NCBI GenBank assembly: GCA_946545035.1
Contig: CAMNND010000014.1
Location: forward strand, 1-15,385
Reading direction: 5' to 3'
DNA length: 15,385 nt
Source of the DNA: an uncultured Clostridium sp.
Lineage (GTDB): Bacteria; Bacillota; Clostridia; TANB77; CAG-508
The position numbers and the translations under genes were made by a program. Under the pieces are notes generated by a model. It worked only from the letters and a program-made list of their open reading frames with translations, made no database searches and was not told the origin of the DNA. This document shows, one piece after another, positions 5,261 through 12,616 of this stretch (positions are counted from its first letter, which is position 1; the number at the start of each line of letters is the position of its first letter).

Positions 5261-7717
5261 ATGATGTATAAATTTACAAGTAGAGCTGAAAAAGCTATTA
5301 ATATTGCAAATGAAATTGCTGCTGAACTTGGTCATAATTATATTGGAACAGAGCATTTGTTATATGGTCTAATTGAGGAAGGGTCTGGACTTGCTTCTAA
5401 AGTATTGCAAGACCAAGGTCTTACTTCTGAAAAAGTATTAGAAGAAATTGATGAACTTATTGGTAGAGGAGAGGCTATTGATAAGCCTGCTGGATTTACT
5501 CCAAGGACTAAAAGAGTTATTGAGAATGCCTTTATTGAAGCTAAAAAGATGGGCAATGATTTTATTGGAACAGAGCATCTACTTATCGGTATCATGGTTG
5601 AAGGAGATAGTATTGCTGTTAGAATTCTAATGGATTCTGATGTTAATTCACAAAAGTTATATAATGATCTTGTCAAAGTTATTAAAGAAGGGGATGAAGA
5701 TTCAGAATCTTCTAAATCAAATAGTAATTCTTCAAGAGGAAGCTATAATTCGACTCAAACATTAAATCAATATGGTACCGACTTAACTAAAAGAGCTATG
5801 GATGGGAAACTTGATCCAGTTATTGGTAGAAAGGATGAAATCGATAGAGTTATTCAAATTCTTTCTAGAAGATCTAAAAATAACCCATGTTTAATTGGTG
5901 AACCAGGTGTTGGTAAAACAGCAGTTGTTGAAGGCTTAGCTGAAAAGATTATAGCCGAAGATGTTCCTGAAATGTTAAAAGGAAAAAGAGTTGTTTCTCT
6001 TGATATGTCTAGTATGATTGCAGGAGCAAAATATAGAGGTGATTTTGAAGAGCGTATTAAGAAATGCTTAAACGAGGTTAAGAAAGCTGGAGACGTAATT
6101 TTATTTATAGATGAAATCCACACAATAGTTGGTGCTGGTTCTGCTGAAGGCGCAGTTGATGCTGCTAATATTTTAAAACCACTTCTTGCAAGAGGTGAGA
6201 TTCAATTAATTGGTGCTACTACATTAAATGAATATAGAAAGTATATTGAAAAAGATAGTGCTTTGGAGCGTAGATTTAGTCCAGTTACTGTTTTAGAGCC
6301 AACTCCTGAAGATACAGTTAAGATTTTACAAGGTATTAGAGATAAATACGAAGCACATCATAATGTTCAAATTACTGATGAGGCAATTGAATCTGCCGTT
6401 AAGTTATCAGTTAGATATATTACAGATAGATTCTTGCCAGATAAGGCAATTGATTTAATTGATGAAGCTGCCTCTAGAATAAAAATGAAAACTTATACTG
6501 TTCCTGATAAAATTAAAGATATTGAAAATCAGGTTGAAGAGCTTGGTAAGGAAAAAGAAGAAGCAATTCGTGTTCAAGATTTTGAAAAAGCAGCTTCTTT
6601 AAGAGACAAGGAGCACGAACTTAAAGATAAACTTGAAAAAGATAAAAAGAAATGGGAAAACAAAAATAGCAAAGCTGTTACAACATTAAAAGAAGATGAT
6701 ATTGCTGAAGTTATTTCTAGTTGGACTAATATTCCAGTTAAGAGATTAACTCAAGATGAGAATGAAAAATTAAAGAACTTAGAGCATACACTTCATGAAA
6801 GAGTTATTGGACAAGATGAAGCTGTTTCAGCAGTTGCTAAAGCAATTAGAAGAGGTAGACTTGGACTTAAGGATCCAAATAGACCAATAGGATCATTCTT
6901 GTTTTTAGGTCAAACTGGTGTTGGTAAAACAGAATTATCAAAAGCATTAGCAGAGACATTATTTGGTAATGAAGATTCTATGATAAGAATTGATATGTCT
7001 GAATATATGGAGTCTCATACTGTTAGCAAATTAATTGGTGCTCCTCCAGGATATGTTGGTTTTGATGAAGCTGGTCAATTAACAGAGAAAGTAAGAAGAA
7101 AACCATACTCAGTAATATTATTTGATGAGATTGAGAAAGCTCATCCAGATGTTATGAATATGCTTCTTCAAATATTAGATGATGGAAGACTTACAGATGG
7201 CCAAGGAAGAACAGTTAACTTTAAAAATACAGTTATTATTATGACATCTAATGTTGGTGCAAGGCTTCTTGCTGATAAAAAGGCACTTGGATTTAGCGTT
7301 GATGATAAAGATAAATCAAGAGCTGAACAAAAGGATTATGAAGATACTAAAAAAGAAGTTATGGCAGAATTAAAGAGACAATTCAAACCAGAATTCTTAA
7401 ATCGTATCGATGAAACAATCGTATTCCATAAACTTAATAACGATGATATTTCTAAGATTATAGATATTATGCTTAAGAAGGTTGAAAAAAGACTTACAGA
7501 GCAAAATATTATAGTTGAAATTGATAAGAAAGCTAAAGAATTAGTTGCTAAATCTGGTGTAGACGATAACTACGGCGCAAGACCATTAAGACGTGCTATA
7601 CAAAATATGATTGAGGATAGAATTGCTGAAGAAATATTAGATGGTAATATAGTACCAGGTAAAAAAGTAGTGATTAGCTCTAAGGATGATAAGATTATAG
7701 TTAAGCAAGAAAAATAA
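5261..7717 (+). CDS. clpC: ClpC, AAA+ unfoldase of the ClpCP protease
   Basis: ClpC is a hexameric ATPase that recognises phospho-arginine-marked or adaptor-delivered proteins and threads them into ClpP. Counting from the ATG at 5261 (818 aa): two Clp_N repeats (about 1-145), each with a GTEH motif whose glutamates E31 and E105 match the phospho-arginine contacts of Bacillus ClpC; first Walker A GEPGVGKT (213-220) and Walker B FIDEIH (282-287); a middle domain with a UVR-like coiled coil (about 417-465); second Walker A GQTGVGKT (550-557) and Walker B LFDEIEKA (620-627); the LGF loop (676-678) that docks ClpP; NRIDE (714-718) and GARPLRR in the C-terminal domain. An in-frame ATG at 5252 sits against the ribosome binding site AAAAGGAGGG (5242-5251), so 5261 was preferred; it also matches the MMxxFT-type start of the family. 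A terminator closes the operon, and the radA gene often found next is absent. Confidence 0.96.
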   Translation: MMYKFTSRAEKAINIANEIAAELGHNYIGTEHLLYGLIEEGSGLASKVLQDQGLTSEKVLEEIDELIGRGEAIDKPAGFTPRTKRVIENAFIEAKKMGNDFIGTEHLLIGIMVEGDSIAVRILMDSDVNSQKLYNDLVKVIKEGDEDSESSKSNSNSSRGSYNSTQTLNQYGTDLTKRAMDGKLDPVIGRKDEIDRVIQILSRRSKNNPCLIGEPGVGKTAVVEGLAEKIIAEDVPEMLKGKRVVSLDMSSMIAGAKYRGDFEERIKKCLNEVKKAGDVILFIDEIHTIVGAGSAEGAVDAANILKPLLARGEIQLIGATTLNEYRKYIEKDSALERRFSPVTVLEPTPEDTVKILQGIRDKYEAHHNVQITDEAIESAVKLSVRYITDRFLPDKAIDLIDEAASRIKMKTYTVPDKIKDIENQVEELGKEKEEAIRVQDFEKAASLRDKEHELKDKLEKDKKKWENKNSKAVTTLKEDDIAEVISSWTNIPVKRLTQDENEKLKNLEHTLHERVIGQDEAVSAVAKAIRRGRLGLKDPNRPIGSFLFLGQTGVGKTELSKALAETLFGNEDSMIRIDMSEYMESHTVSKLIGAPPGYVGFDEAGQLTEKVRRKPYSVILFDEIEKAHPDVMNMLLQILDDGRLTDGQGRTVNFKNTVIIMTSNVGARLLADKKALGFSVDDKDKSRAEQKDYEDTKKEVMAELKRQFKPEFLNRIDETIVFHKLNNDDISKIIDIMLKKVEKRLTEQNIIVEIDKKAKELVAKSGVDDNYGARPLRRAIQNMIEDRIAEEILDGNIVPGKKVVISSKDDKIIVKQEK

Positions 7718-7741
7718 ATATTAATAAAATATAATTCATAA

Positions 7742-7787
7742 AAAGGAGGCAAAGTACCTGATAAATATGGACTTTGCTTCCTTTATT
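7742..7787 (+). terminator. Terminator of the ctsR-clpC operon
   Basis: AAAGGAGGCAAAGT (7742-7755) pairs with ACTTTGCTTCCTTT (7771-7784), giving a 14-bp stem with one G-U wobble. The T-rich tail that follows is interrupted. The left arm looks like a ribosome binding site, but no gene follows it at a useful distance. Confidence 0.85.
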
Positions 7788-7791
7788 ATAT

Positions 7792-7821
7792 TTGACAGTA
7801 ATAAAACAATTTTAGTATAAT
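7792..7821 (+). promoter_or_regulatory. Sigma-A promoter of the L,D-transpeptidase gene
   Basis: TTGACA (7792-7797) and TATAAT (7816-7821) are both perfect and 18 bases apart, directly after the clpC terminator. No CtsR heptads are seen near it, so this gene is outside the heat-shock control upstream. Confidence 0.88.
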
Positions 7822-7873
7822 TATCTTCGTAATCGAACTTACAAATGTAGAAATATTGGAGGATTTTATTACA

Positions 7874-8683
7874 ATGAATAAAAAGTTTATTATAGGTGGC
7901 ATAGCTGTTTTAATATTTATGGCAGCATTGATTCTTGGAAGTAATTTAAGAGCTAAAAAACAAACAGCTAACGTATTAACTAAGAATGTTGAAGTGGCAA
8001 GTAGTAATTCTGGAAATAATGAAATTATTGAAGATAATACTACAAAGAATAATAACATAGAAGAAAAAACTAAAGAAGATAAAAATAATCAAAAAGACGA
8101 AGGTGAAAAGCAAGAAGAGAAAAATAAAGAAAATGTAGAAGAAAAAAAGAGCGAAGATCCAAAAGCTCCAACTGGAAATACAACATATTATATAAAAGTA
8201 AATTATAAGGAAAATTGCGTTACAATATATAAAAAAGATGATGATGGTTATTATACAGTACCTACGAAAGCTATGATTTGTAGCTGTGGTACAGCAACAC
8301 CAACAAGTGGTGTATATAAGACTTCTCCAGGTTATGAATGGGGTTACTTAGAAGGTGGTACATTTGGTAGATATTCAACAAGAATAAAAGGTGGCATAAT
8401 GTTCCATTCTGTTCCATATGTTGAAGAAAGTGAAGATACATTAGAGTATTGGGAATATGATAAATTAGGAACTACAGCATCTCTTGGATGTGTTAGATTA
8501 TGTGTAAGGGATTGCAAATGGATATTTGATAATTGTGAAGTTGGAACACCTGTTGAGTTTTATGCTGATTCTAATCCAGGGCCGCTTGGCAAACCAACTG
8601 CACAAAAGATTTCTGATAATGAAGAATGCAGAAATTGGGATCCAACAGATCCATCACCAAGTAATCCTTGGAATAATCAATAA
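7874..8683 (+). CDS. L,D-transpeptidase (YkuD domain), membrane-anchored
   Basis: The protein should form or remodel 3-3 type peptidoglycan cross-links, or attach proteins to peptidoglycan, outside the cell. With the ATG at 7874 it has 269 residues: an N-terminal hydrophobic segment (5-22) acting as signal anchor, a low-complexity E/K/N-rich spacer (about 40-97), and a YkuD catalytic domain (about 104-232). The active-site region shows H178 in IMFHSVP and C206 in SLGCVRL; the usual SHGC histidine is leucine, a change I recall from a common Clostridia subfamily (often S-A-G-C). The tail, including NPGPLGKP (234-241) and WDPTDPSPSNPW, is typical of this subfamily. A TTG 18 bases upstream overlaps the ribosome binding site (TTGGAGGA, 7856-7863) and is not the start. 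No clear terminator follows. Confidence 0.9.
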   Translation: MNKKFIIGGIAVLIFMAALILGSNLRAKKQTANVLTKNVEVASSNSGNNEIIEDNTTKNNNIEEKTKEDKNNQKDEGEKQEEKNKENVEEKKSEDPKAPTGNTTYYIKVNYKENCVTIYKKDDDGYYTVPTKAMICSCGTATPTSGVYKTSPGYEWGYLEGGTFGRYSTRIKGGIMFHSVPYVEESEDTLEYWEYDKLGTTASLGCVRLCVRDCKWIFDNCEVGTPVEFYADSNPGPLGKPTAQKISDNEECRNWDPTDPSPSNPWNNQ

Positions 8684-8703
8684 TAAATATTAATTAACAT
8701 AAT

Positions 8704-8732
8704 TTTACAAATACCTTTTTGTATGATATAAT
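8704..8732 (+). promoter_or_regulatory. Promoter of the GC-rich accessory gene
   Basis: TTTACA (8704-8709) and TATAAT (8727-8732) are 17 bases apart, with a TG at 8724-8725 making an extended -10 element. The promoter is AT-rich like the host DNA, in contrast to the gene it drives. Confidence 0.8.
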
Positions 8733-8784
8733 ATAGTTCTAGCCGTTAAACACAATTTTTTATATCTGCAAGGAGGTTATTTTT

Positions 8785-9681
8785 ATGCAGAAAAAACAGT
8801 TTCCCTTTGAACTCGGTGAGCTCAGGAGCTCCAATGTGCCGATGGCTACGGTGCAGCGGGGCGACATCGTCAGAATCGCTGATAGCGACTTGGATTTTCT
8901 CAGAGACTTCTACAACGAACACTACGATGGTCAGCCGATGATGCCCTTTTCTAAGCGGTTCGCAATCGCTGTTTTGAATGACATCGAGGGCAGCTCCAGC
9001 AAGAAAGACGTTATTATCTTCTTCGTACGCTCTATCTGTGATGACAAGTTTATCCAGGTTGATATGTATCAGAAGAGCGTTGGAGACCGTGTGCTTTGGA
9101 CGGAGGTTCTGGACAATTCTAAGCCGATGAAAAAGGTTGAAGAAGGCTTTTATATGGAGTCATATTCTGTTCACCGTGAGGGTGATCTTATGGATTATGC
9201 TGTCCCTAATGAGGCATTTATCACAACCTACATCAGCGATGTCGTTCACTACGTGCTGTTCTTCATGCAGGAGAATCTGAATAATCCGGAGTATGTGGCA
9301 AAGAAAACCGAAACACATACGGAAAATTCTGGTAAACCTGCAAAGAAAGGCAAGAAGAAGCCGGCGAAGAAACAGACTAGAGTTACGACATATGTTCCCA
9401 AGCGTATCACTATCAAGGATGATGTTTCTGCTGATGTTAAGTCAGGTACTGATGAGCAGAGCAAACAGGATGCAGAGCGTGAGAAACGCATCTATACGGG
9501 TCATACTGAGGAGTGGACTGCAAGAGGACATAAGAGACGAATTGTTTCTAAGGATGGTTCGGTGAGATACGTTGATGTTAAGCCGTCTGTTCGCAAGAGA
9601 AATCCGAAGCTTATGAAGCAGGGACAGGAGCATGGTCACGATATCAAGCTTCGTACCAAGCCTAAGTCGAAGAAAAATTGA
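8785..9681 (+). CDS. Hypothetical protein of foreign composition, 298 aa, with highly basic C-terminal half
   Basis: I do not recognise a named family. Residues 1-165 look globular, with alternating strand-like segments such as KDVIIFFVRSI (74-84) and DVVHYVLFFM (152-161). Residues 184-197 form a Lys/Ala/Pro-rich linker. Residues 235-298 are strongly basic with YTGHTEEWTARGHKRR (237-252) and KPSVRKRNPK; a W-x-x-RGHxR pattern of this kind occurs, as I remember it, in phage and mobile-element proteins. No membrane segment or signal is evident, and the charge suggests nucleic-acid or nucleoprotein contact, which is inference. GC content and codons (CTC, CGG, GGC, ATC) differ sharply from both neighbours, indicating recent transfer. 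AAGGAGG (8770-8776) is eight bases before the ATG. It is the only gene here that clearly ends in TGA, and it has its own GC-rich hairpin. Confidence 0.85.
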   Translation: MQKKQFPFELGELRSSNVPMATVQRGDIVRIADSDLDFLRDFYNEHYDGQPMMPFSKRFAIAVLNDIEGSSSKKDVIIFFVRSICDDKFIQVDMYQKSVGDRVLWTEVLDNSKPMKKVEEGFYMESYSVHREGDLMDYAVPNEAFITTYISDVVHYVLFFMQENLNNPEYVAKKTETHTENSGKPAKKGKKKPAKKQTRVTTYVPKRITIKDDVSADVKSGTDEQSKQDAEREKRIYTGHTEEWTARGHKRRIVSKDGSVRYVDVKPSVRKRNPKLMKQGQEHGHDIKLRTKPKSKKN

Positions 9682-9687
9682 GAGGGA

Positions 9688-9724
9688 AGCAGCCGCTCGT
9701 GTAAATAACACGGGCGGCTTGCTG
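9688..9724 (+). terminator. GC-rich hairpin terminator after the accessory gene
   Basis: GCCGCTCGTGT (9692-9702) pairs with ACACGGGCGGC (9708-9718) around an AAATA loop. The following T-tract is weak (TTGCTGTATCTTT). The stem is much richer in GC than the other terminators here and probably arrived with the gene. Confidence 0.75.
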
Positions 9725-9743
9725 TATCTTTAGAGCCAAATTA

Positions 9744-9772
9744 TTGACATTTCATTATTGGATATATATAAT
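9744..9772 (+). promoter_or_regulatory. Consensus sigma-A promoter of the 73-aa gene
   Basis: A perfect TTGACA (9744-9749) and a perfect TATAAT (9767-9772) with the ideal 17-base spacing. This is the best promoter in the window and predicts high transcription of a very small gene. Confidence 0.9.
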
Positions 9773-9804
9773 GTGAATATCAAGTAGAAGGAGGTATTTC
9801 TGTT

Positions 9805-10026
9805 ATGGAAGAAATAAAAAAGAAAGTTGAAGAAATCGTAAATAAAGTAAAAAATGATGGAGATTTTGCTAATAAGTTTAAATCAAATCCAGTTGAAGCT
9901 GTAGAAAGTGTAATTGGAATGGATTTACCAGATGATCAAATTAACAATGTAGTTGAAATGGTTAAAGCAAAAGTTAATGTTGATAATGGAATTGTTGGAA
10001 AGATAAAAGGCTTATTTAATAAATAA
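9805..10026 (+). CDS. Small hypothetical protein, 73 aa, probably highly expressed
   Basis: The protein is helical and charged, starting EEIKKKVEEIVNKVKNDGDF, with a core KFKSNPVEAVESVIGMDLPDD (about 24-44) and a Gly-linked basic tail GIVGKIKGLFNK. The F-x-x-KFK-x-NP-x-x-A...G-x-D-L-P pattern faintly recalls Nif11-type leader domains, but no precursor-peptide cleavage motif or modification enzyme is nearby, so that reading is weak. AAGGAGGT (9788-9795) is nine bases before the ATG. A consensus promoter and its own terminator make it a single-gene unit. It has no cysteine and no signal peptide. The function is unknown; abundant small regulatory or structural roles are possible. Confidence 0.85.
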   Translation: MEEIKKKVEEIVNKVKNDGDFANKFKSNPVEAVESVIGMDLPDDQINNVVEMVKAKVNVDNGIVGKIKGLFNK

Positions 10027-10042
10027 TAATAATTAATTTTAG

Positions 10043-10085
10043 TAGTCATGATGGATGAAAATTCCATTATGGCTATTTTCTTTTT
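10043..10085 (+). terminator. Rho-independent terminator after the 73-aa gene
   Basis: TAGTCATGATGGA (10043-10055) pairs with TCCATTATGGCTA (10063-10075), with two G-U wobbles, followed by TTTTCTTTTT. Confidence 0.85.
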
Positions 10086-10099
10086 AAATGCTGATTTTA

Positions 10100-10128
10100 T
10101 TGACTTTGTAGCAGATTTGTGTTAACAT
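10100..10128 (+). promoter_or_regulatory. Probable promoter of the sigma-4/alpha-CTD gene
   Basis: TTGACT (10100-10105) and TAACAT (10123-10128) are 17 bases apart, 28 bases before the start codon. The -10 box is imperfect, so expression is likely modest compared with the 73-aa gene upstream. Confidence 0.55.
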
Positions 10129-10156
10129 AAAAGCATGTTTTGTGAGAGGATAGAAT

Positions 10157-12301
10157 ATGGAAGTTCGTGAAATGGAAAATAATCTTTCTAAAAGTAATAG
10201 AATGATTCATGTTTCTGAAAGAGTTGAAAGATTATTACGATTTTTAAATGAATATAAAGAGCTATGGTATGAAAACGGGAGAAGTGTTGAAGAAAAAATT
10301 ACACGTATGACTGATAACAAGGAGGAGCAAGCACATATTCTTGAGTTGTATAAGCAAGCCGAAGATGATTATGCAGCATTAAGACCAATTAGAACCAGGT
10401 TTTATGGACGTATTGAAGGAAAAAATGCTACTCCTGCGTATAAAATAGATGAGAATCAAATAGATAGGTTAACACAAGCTGGTATTGGTAGAGCTTTTGG
10501 TTTGTCGGACGAAAATCAAAAAGAGTATGATAGACTTGTTGAAGCAGGTGTAGATAAAGAGATTGTACAGTTTATTTTTAGAAAATTTACAAACTATCAG
10601 AGATTTAAAGAGGTATTTTGTGAGGCAATGGAACTCGGAAGAGAATCTGATCTATTAAAAAAATGTTATAAAGCAAATTCTCTATATATTTCTGATATTG
10701 ATCTAAGCAGTGCAAATGGAATAAGAAAAACAGATAGAGGATATGTTGAACTATTAAGAGATGTTTTAGGTGTTAAATATTTTGTTTTTGATGGAACAAG
10801 ACTTATTGAGAGAATAAATGAGTTTATTAATCAAGAAGAAAGAAAATCACGTCGATATCTTACAGATAACGAAAGAGATATTATATGTAAGATGTATGGA
10901 ATTGGTACTGAAAAGATGTCAAGTGAGCAAATTAGAAAAGAAATGGGAATATCTAATTCAAGAGTAAGACAAATTCTAAAATCTGCGTTAGAAAAACTTT
11001 CAAAAAGAAAATCTCAACTTACAGATATAGTCTATTTATCAGATGAGTATGAAGTGGTTAATTTTTTTATTAGCTATTTTAAGAAAAATGATATTTTTAG
11101 ACCAAATAAAACAGATAGTGAACTTAAAAAAATAAAACAATCAGGGGAACTAATTAAGGTACAAGATATTGGACTAAACGAAGAGCTTTACAGTAGTACA
11201 TTTGCTAAAAAACTTAAAGTACAAATGAGCGATTTAGAAAATGATAGAGCAATGATAAGCGATATGTTAAAGGCTCAATTAGATACATTATTAGATAATT
11301 TTGAAAAGATAAAAATTAAAGATTTTTATCTTGGAAAAACACTAATTGATAGATTTAATCTTTCAGTTAGAGCACAATCAAGTTTGTCTAAAAAAGGTAT
11401 ATGCACTATTGGTGATGCAATTGAATATTCAAGAAGATGCAAAACATCTATGAAAAAGAATATTAAGAATATGGGAGATAAATCTTTTGATGAATTTAAG
11501 GTGCTAATAGATAGTCTAGGACTAATTCTTGAAGATGAAGATAAAAGTGATAAAACAAGAATTCATAATGATAGGATTCTAAATCACTTAAGTGAAAAAG
11601 ATGCTGCAAAATTTGCTTTGTATTTTGAGCAAATAAGATATAATGCTCATAGTAGTATTATGAAAGATGATTCAATTAAAGAAATAGAGAGCCGTATTAA
11701 TTCTATAAAAGATGATAGTGAGATTACTATATCAGGTGAAGAGCTATCTCAGAATATACGTTCGAGAATTTCTAAACTTGATTATAGCTTTGATTATGAT
11801 TCAGGTATAGATAATTTAGATCTGCCAGATGAAGTTGTAAGAGTGTTTAAATTACATGGAATAGATAAGATACTTGATATATACCGTTTAAGAGATAGAG
11901 ATATTGATTATATCAAAAAGAGATTTGGAGCTTATTTTGATATGGTTGTTTTTGAACTAAATCGTATAGGTTTTGAGTACCCGTTAAGAGGAAAATCTCC
12001 TAATAATATGATGAAATATGCTACATATATGAATAGACGAAATATCGAACTAATCATGTTTTTAATTGATGAAGCTAATAATATAAGTAACGAGGAAAAA
12101 GAGAAGCTAAAAGAAGAGCTTTTTGATAAAATCAAACAAGTTGAAAAAAAAGATGACGAAGAAGTTGATGCAAAATTATCTGCTAAAATAAAGAATTTAC
12201 AAACAGCATATAAGACATTAATGGAGAAAGAAGAAGAGCTTTCTAATATGGAAATTATTCAAGAAATGAATAATCCAGACAATCAAGATTTGGATATATA
12301 G
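10157..12301 (+). CDS. Large putative transcription regulator with sigma region 4-like HTH and RNA polymerase alpha-CTD-like domains
   Basis: A 714-aa cytoplasmic protein. Residues 1-225 are helical with no recognised domain. Residues about 232-285 resemble sigma-70 region 4: YLTDNERDIICKMYGIG, then SSEQIRKEMGISNSRVRQIL and SALEKLSKR. Residues about 394-456 resemble the RNA polymerase alpha C-terminal domain: FNLSVRAQSSLSKKGICTIGD (400-420) and KNMGDKSFDEF (437-447). R405, N438 and K442 line up with E. coli alpha R265, N294 and K298, while N268 becomes serine. A second, degenerate alpha-CTD-like unit (about 552-606) has an acidic residue near the arginine position. Residues 640-700 form a charged coiled coil. 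GAGAGGA (10144-10150) precedes the ATG by six bases. The likely role is DNA- or RNA-polymerase-linked regulation, but that is inferred from domains. A 66-aa coiled-coil gene follows 22 bases later. Confidence 0.8.
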   Translation: MEVREMENNLSKSNRMIHVSERVERLLRFLNEYKELWYENGRSVEEKITRMTDNKEEQAHILELYKQAEDDYAALRPIRTRFYGRIEGKNATPAYKIDENQIDRLTQAGIGRAFGLSDENQKEYDRLVEAGVDKEIVQFIFRKFTNYQRFKEVFCEAMELGRESDLLKKCYKANSLYISDIDLSSANGIRKTDRGYVELLRDVLGVKYFVFDGTRLIERINEFINQEERKSRRYLTDNERDIICKMYGIGTEKMSSEQIRKEMGISNSRVRQILKSALEKLSKRKSQLTDIVYLSDEYEVVNFFISYFKKNDIFRPNKTDSELKKIKQSGELIKVQDIGLNEELYSSTFAKKLKVQMSDLENDRAMISDMLKAQLDTLLDNFEKIKIKDFYLGKTLIDRFNLSVRAQSSLSKKGICTIGDAIEYSRRCKTSMKKNIKNMGDKSFDEFKVLIDSLGLILEDEDKSDKTRIHNDRILNHLSEKDAAKFALYFEQIRYNAHSSIMKDDSIKEIESRINSIKDDSEITISGEELSQNIRSRISKLDYSFDYDSGIDNLDLPDEVVRVFKLHGIDKILDIYRLRDRDIDYIKKRFGAYFDMVVFELNRIGFEYPLRGKSPNNMMKYATYMNRRNIELIMFLIDEANNISNEEKEKLKEELFDKIKQVEKKDDEEVDAKLSAKIKNLQTAYKTLMEKEEELSNMEIIQEMNNPDNQDLDI

Positions 12302-12323
12302 ATTGATTTTAGGAGGAGTAGTT

Positions 12324-12524
12324 ATGAATTCTAAGGGCAACCAAATGATTACTGATTTTGAAATACTAAAAAAGATAGTAAATAAAGAGCTTTCATTTAA
12401 AGATGTTGACTACGAAACAAAAATTAGATTAATCAAGTTATGCGATAACCGTATAAATGAGATTAATAAAAAAATAAAAGAATATGATAGAAGAATAGAG
12501 CTCTTTAAAACAAACGCTAATTAA
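12324..12524 (+). CDS. Small coiled-coil protein, 66 aa
   Basis: A helical, charged protein with a likely coiled coil at about 32-62, RLIKLCDNRINEINKKIKEY and following. There is no membrane segment or recognisable domain. The open frame extends upstream to a TTG at 12303, but that would place the ribosome binding site AGGAGGAG (12311-12318) inside the gene; the ATG at 12324 is five bases after it. Its position 22 bases after the 714-aa regulator, with no terminator between, indicates co-transcription. Pairing with the coiled coil at the end of that regulator is a plausible but untested idea. Confidence 0.75.
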   Translation: MNSKGNQMITDFEILKKIVNKELSFKDVDYETKIRLIKLCDNRINEINKKIKEYDRRIELFKTNAN

Positions 12525-12547
12525 TATAATTTAAAATTAAATTTATA

Positions 12548-12556
12548 TGATATAAT
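12548..12556 (+). promoter_or_regulatory. Extended -10 promoter of the M23 peptidase gene
   Basis: TGATATAAT is a perfect extended -10 element (TGnTATAAT). The upstream region is AT-only with no good -35; TTTAAA at 12530-12535 is only 15 bases away from the -10 hexamer. Extended -10 promoters can work without a -35 box. Confidence 0.6.
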
Positions 12557-12616
12557 ACATACATTAGAATTTGATAATGAATGTAAAATAGATTATTCCT
12601 AAAAGGAGGATGTTAA

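Noticed and set aside
5338..6123. Minus-strand open frames inside clpC (5338-5676 and 5854-6123)
   Set aside because: They are antisense to well-conserved ClpC coding sequence, with no ribosome binding site, promoter or recognisable product.
7786..8058. Minus-strand open frame overlapping the L,D-transpeptidase promoter
   Set aside because: It is antisense to the signal anchor and the E/K/N-rich spacer, and it crosses a consensus + strand promoter.
9249..9711. Overlapping open frames on both strands in the GC-rich gene
   Set aside because: The higher GC lowers stop frequency in all frames. None has its own ribosome binding site, and the frame at 8785-9681 has a good start, a promoter and a terminator.
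9805..10026. Nif11-type leader peptide of a RiPP pathway
   Set aside because: Only a loose resemblance; there is no Gly-Gly type cleavage site before a Cys/Ser/Thr-rich core, and no modification enzyme or exporter nearby.
7856..12323. Upstream TTG starts for the L,D-transpeptidase (7856) and the 66-aa gene (12303)
   Set aside because: Both would place the ribosome binding site inside the coding region; the ATGs at 7874 and 12324 are correctly spaced.
12525..12616. WalR box upstream of the M23 peptidase gene
   Set aside because: A single TGTAAA is present but no second hexamer at the required spacing.
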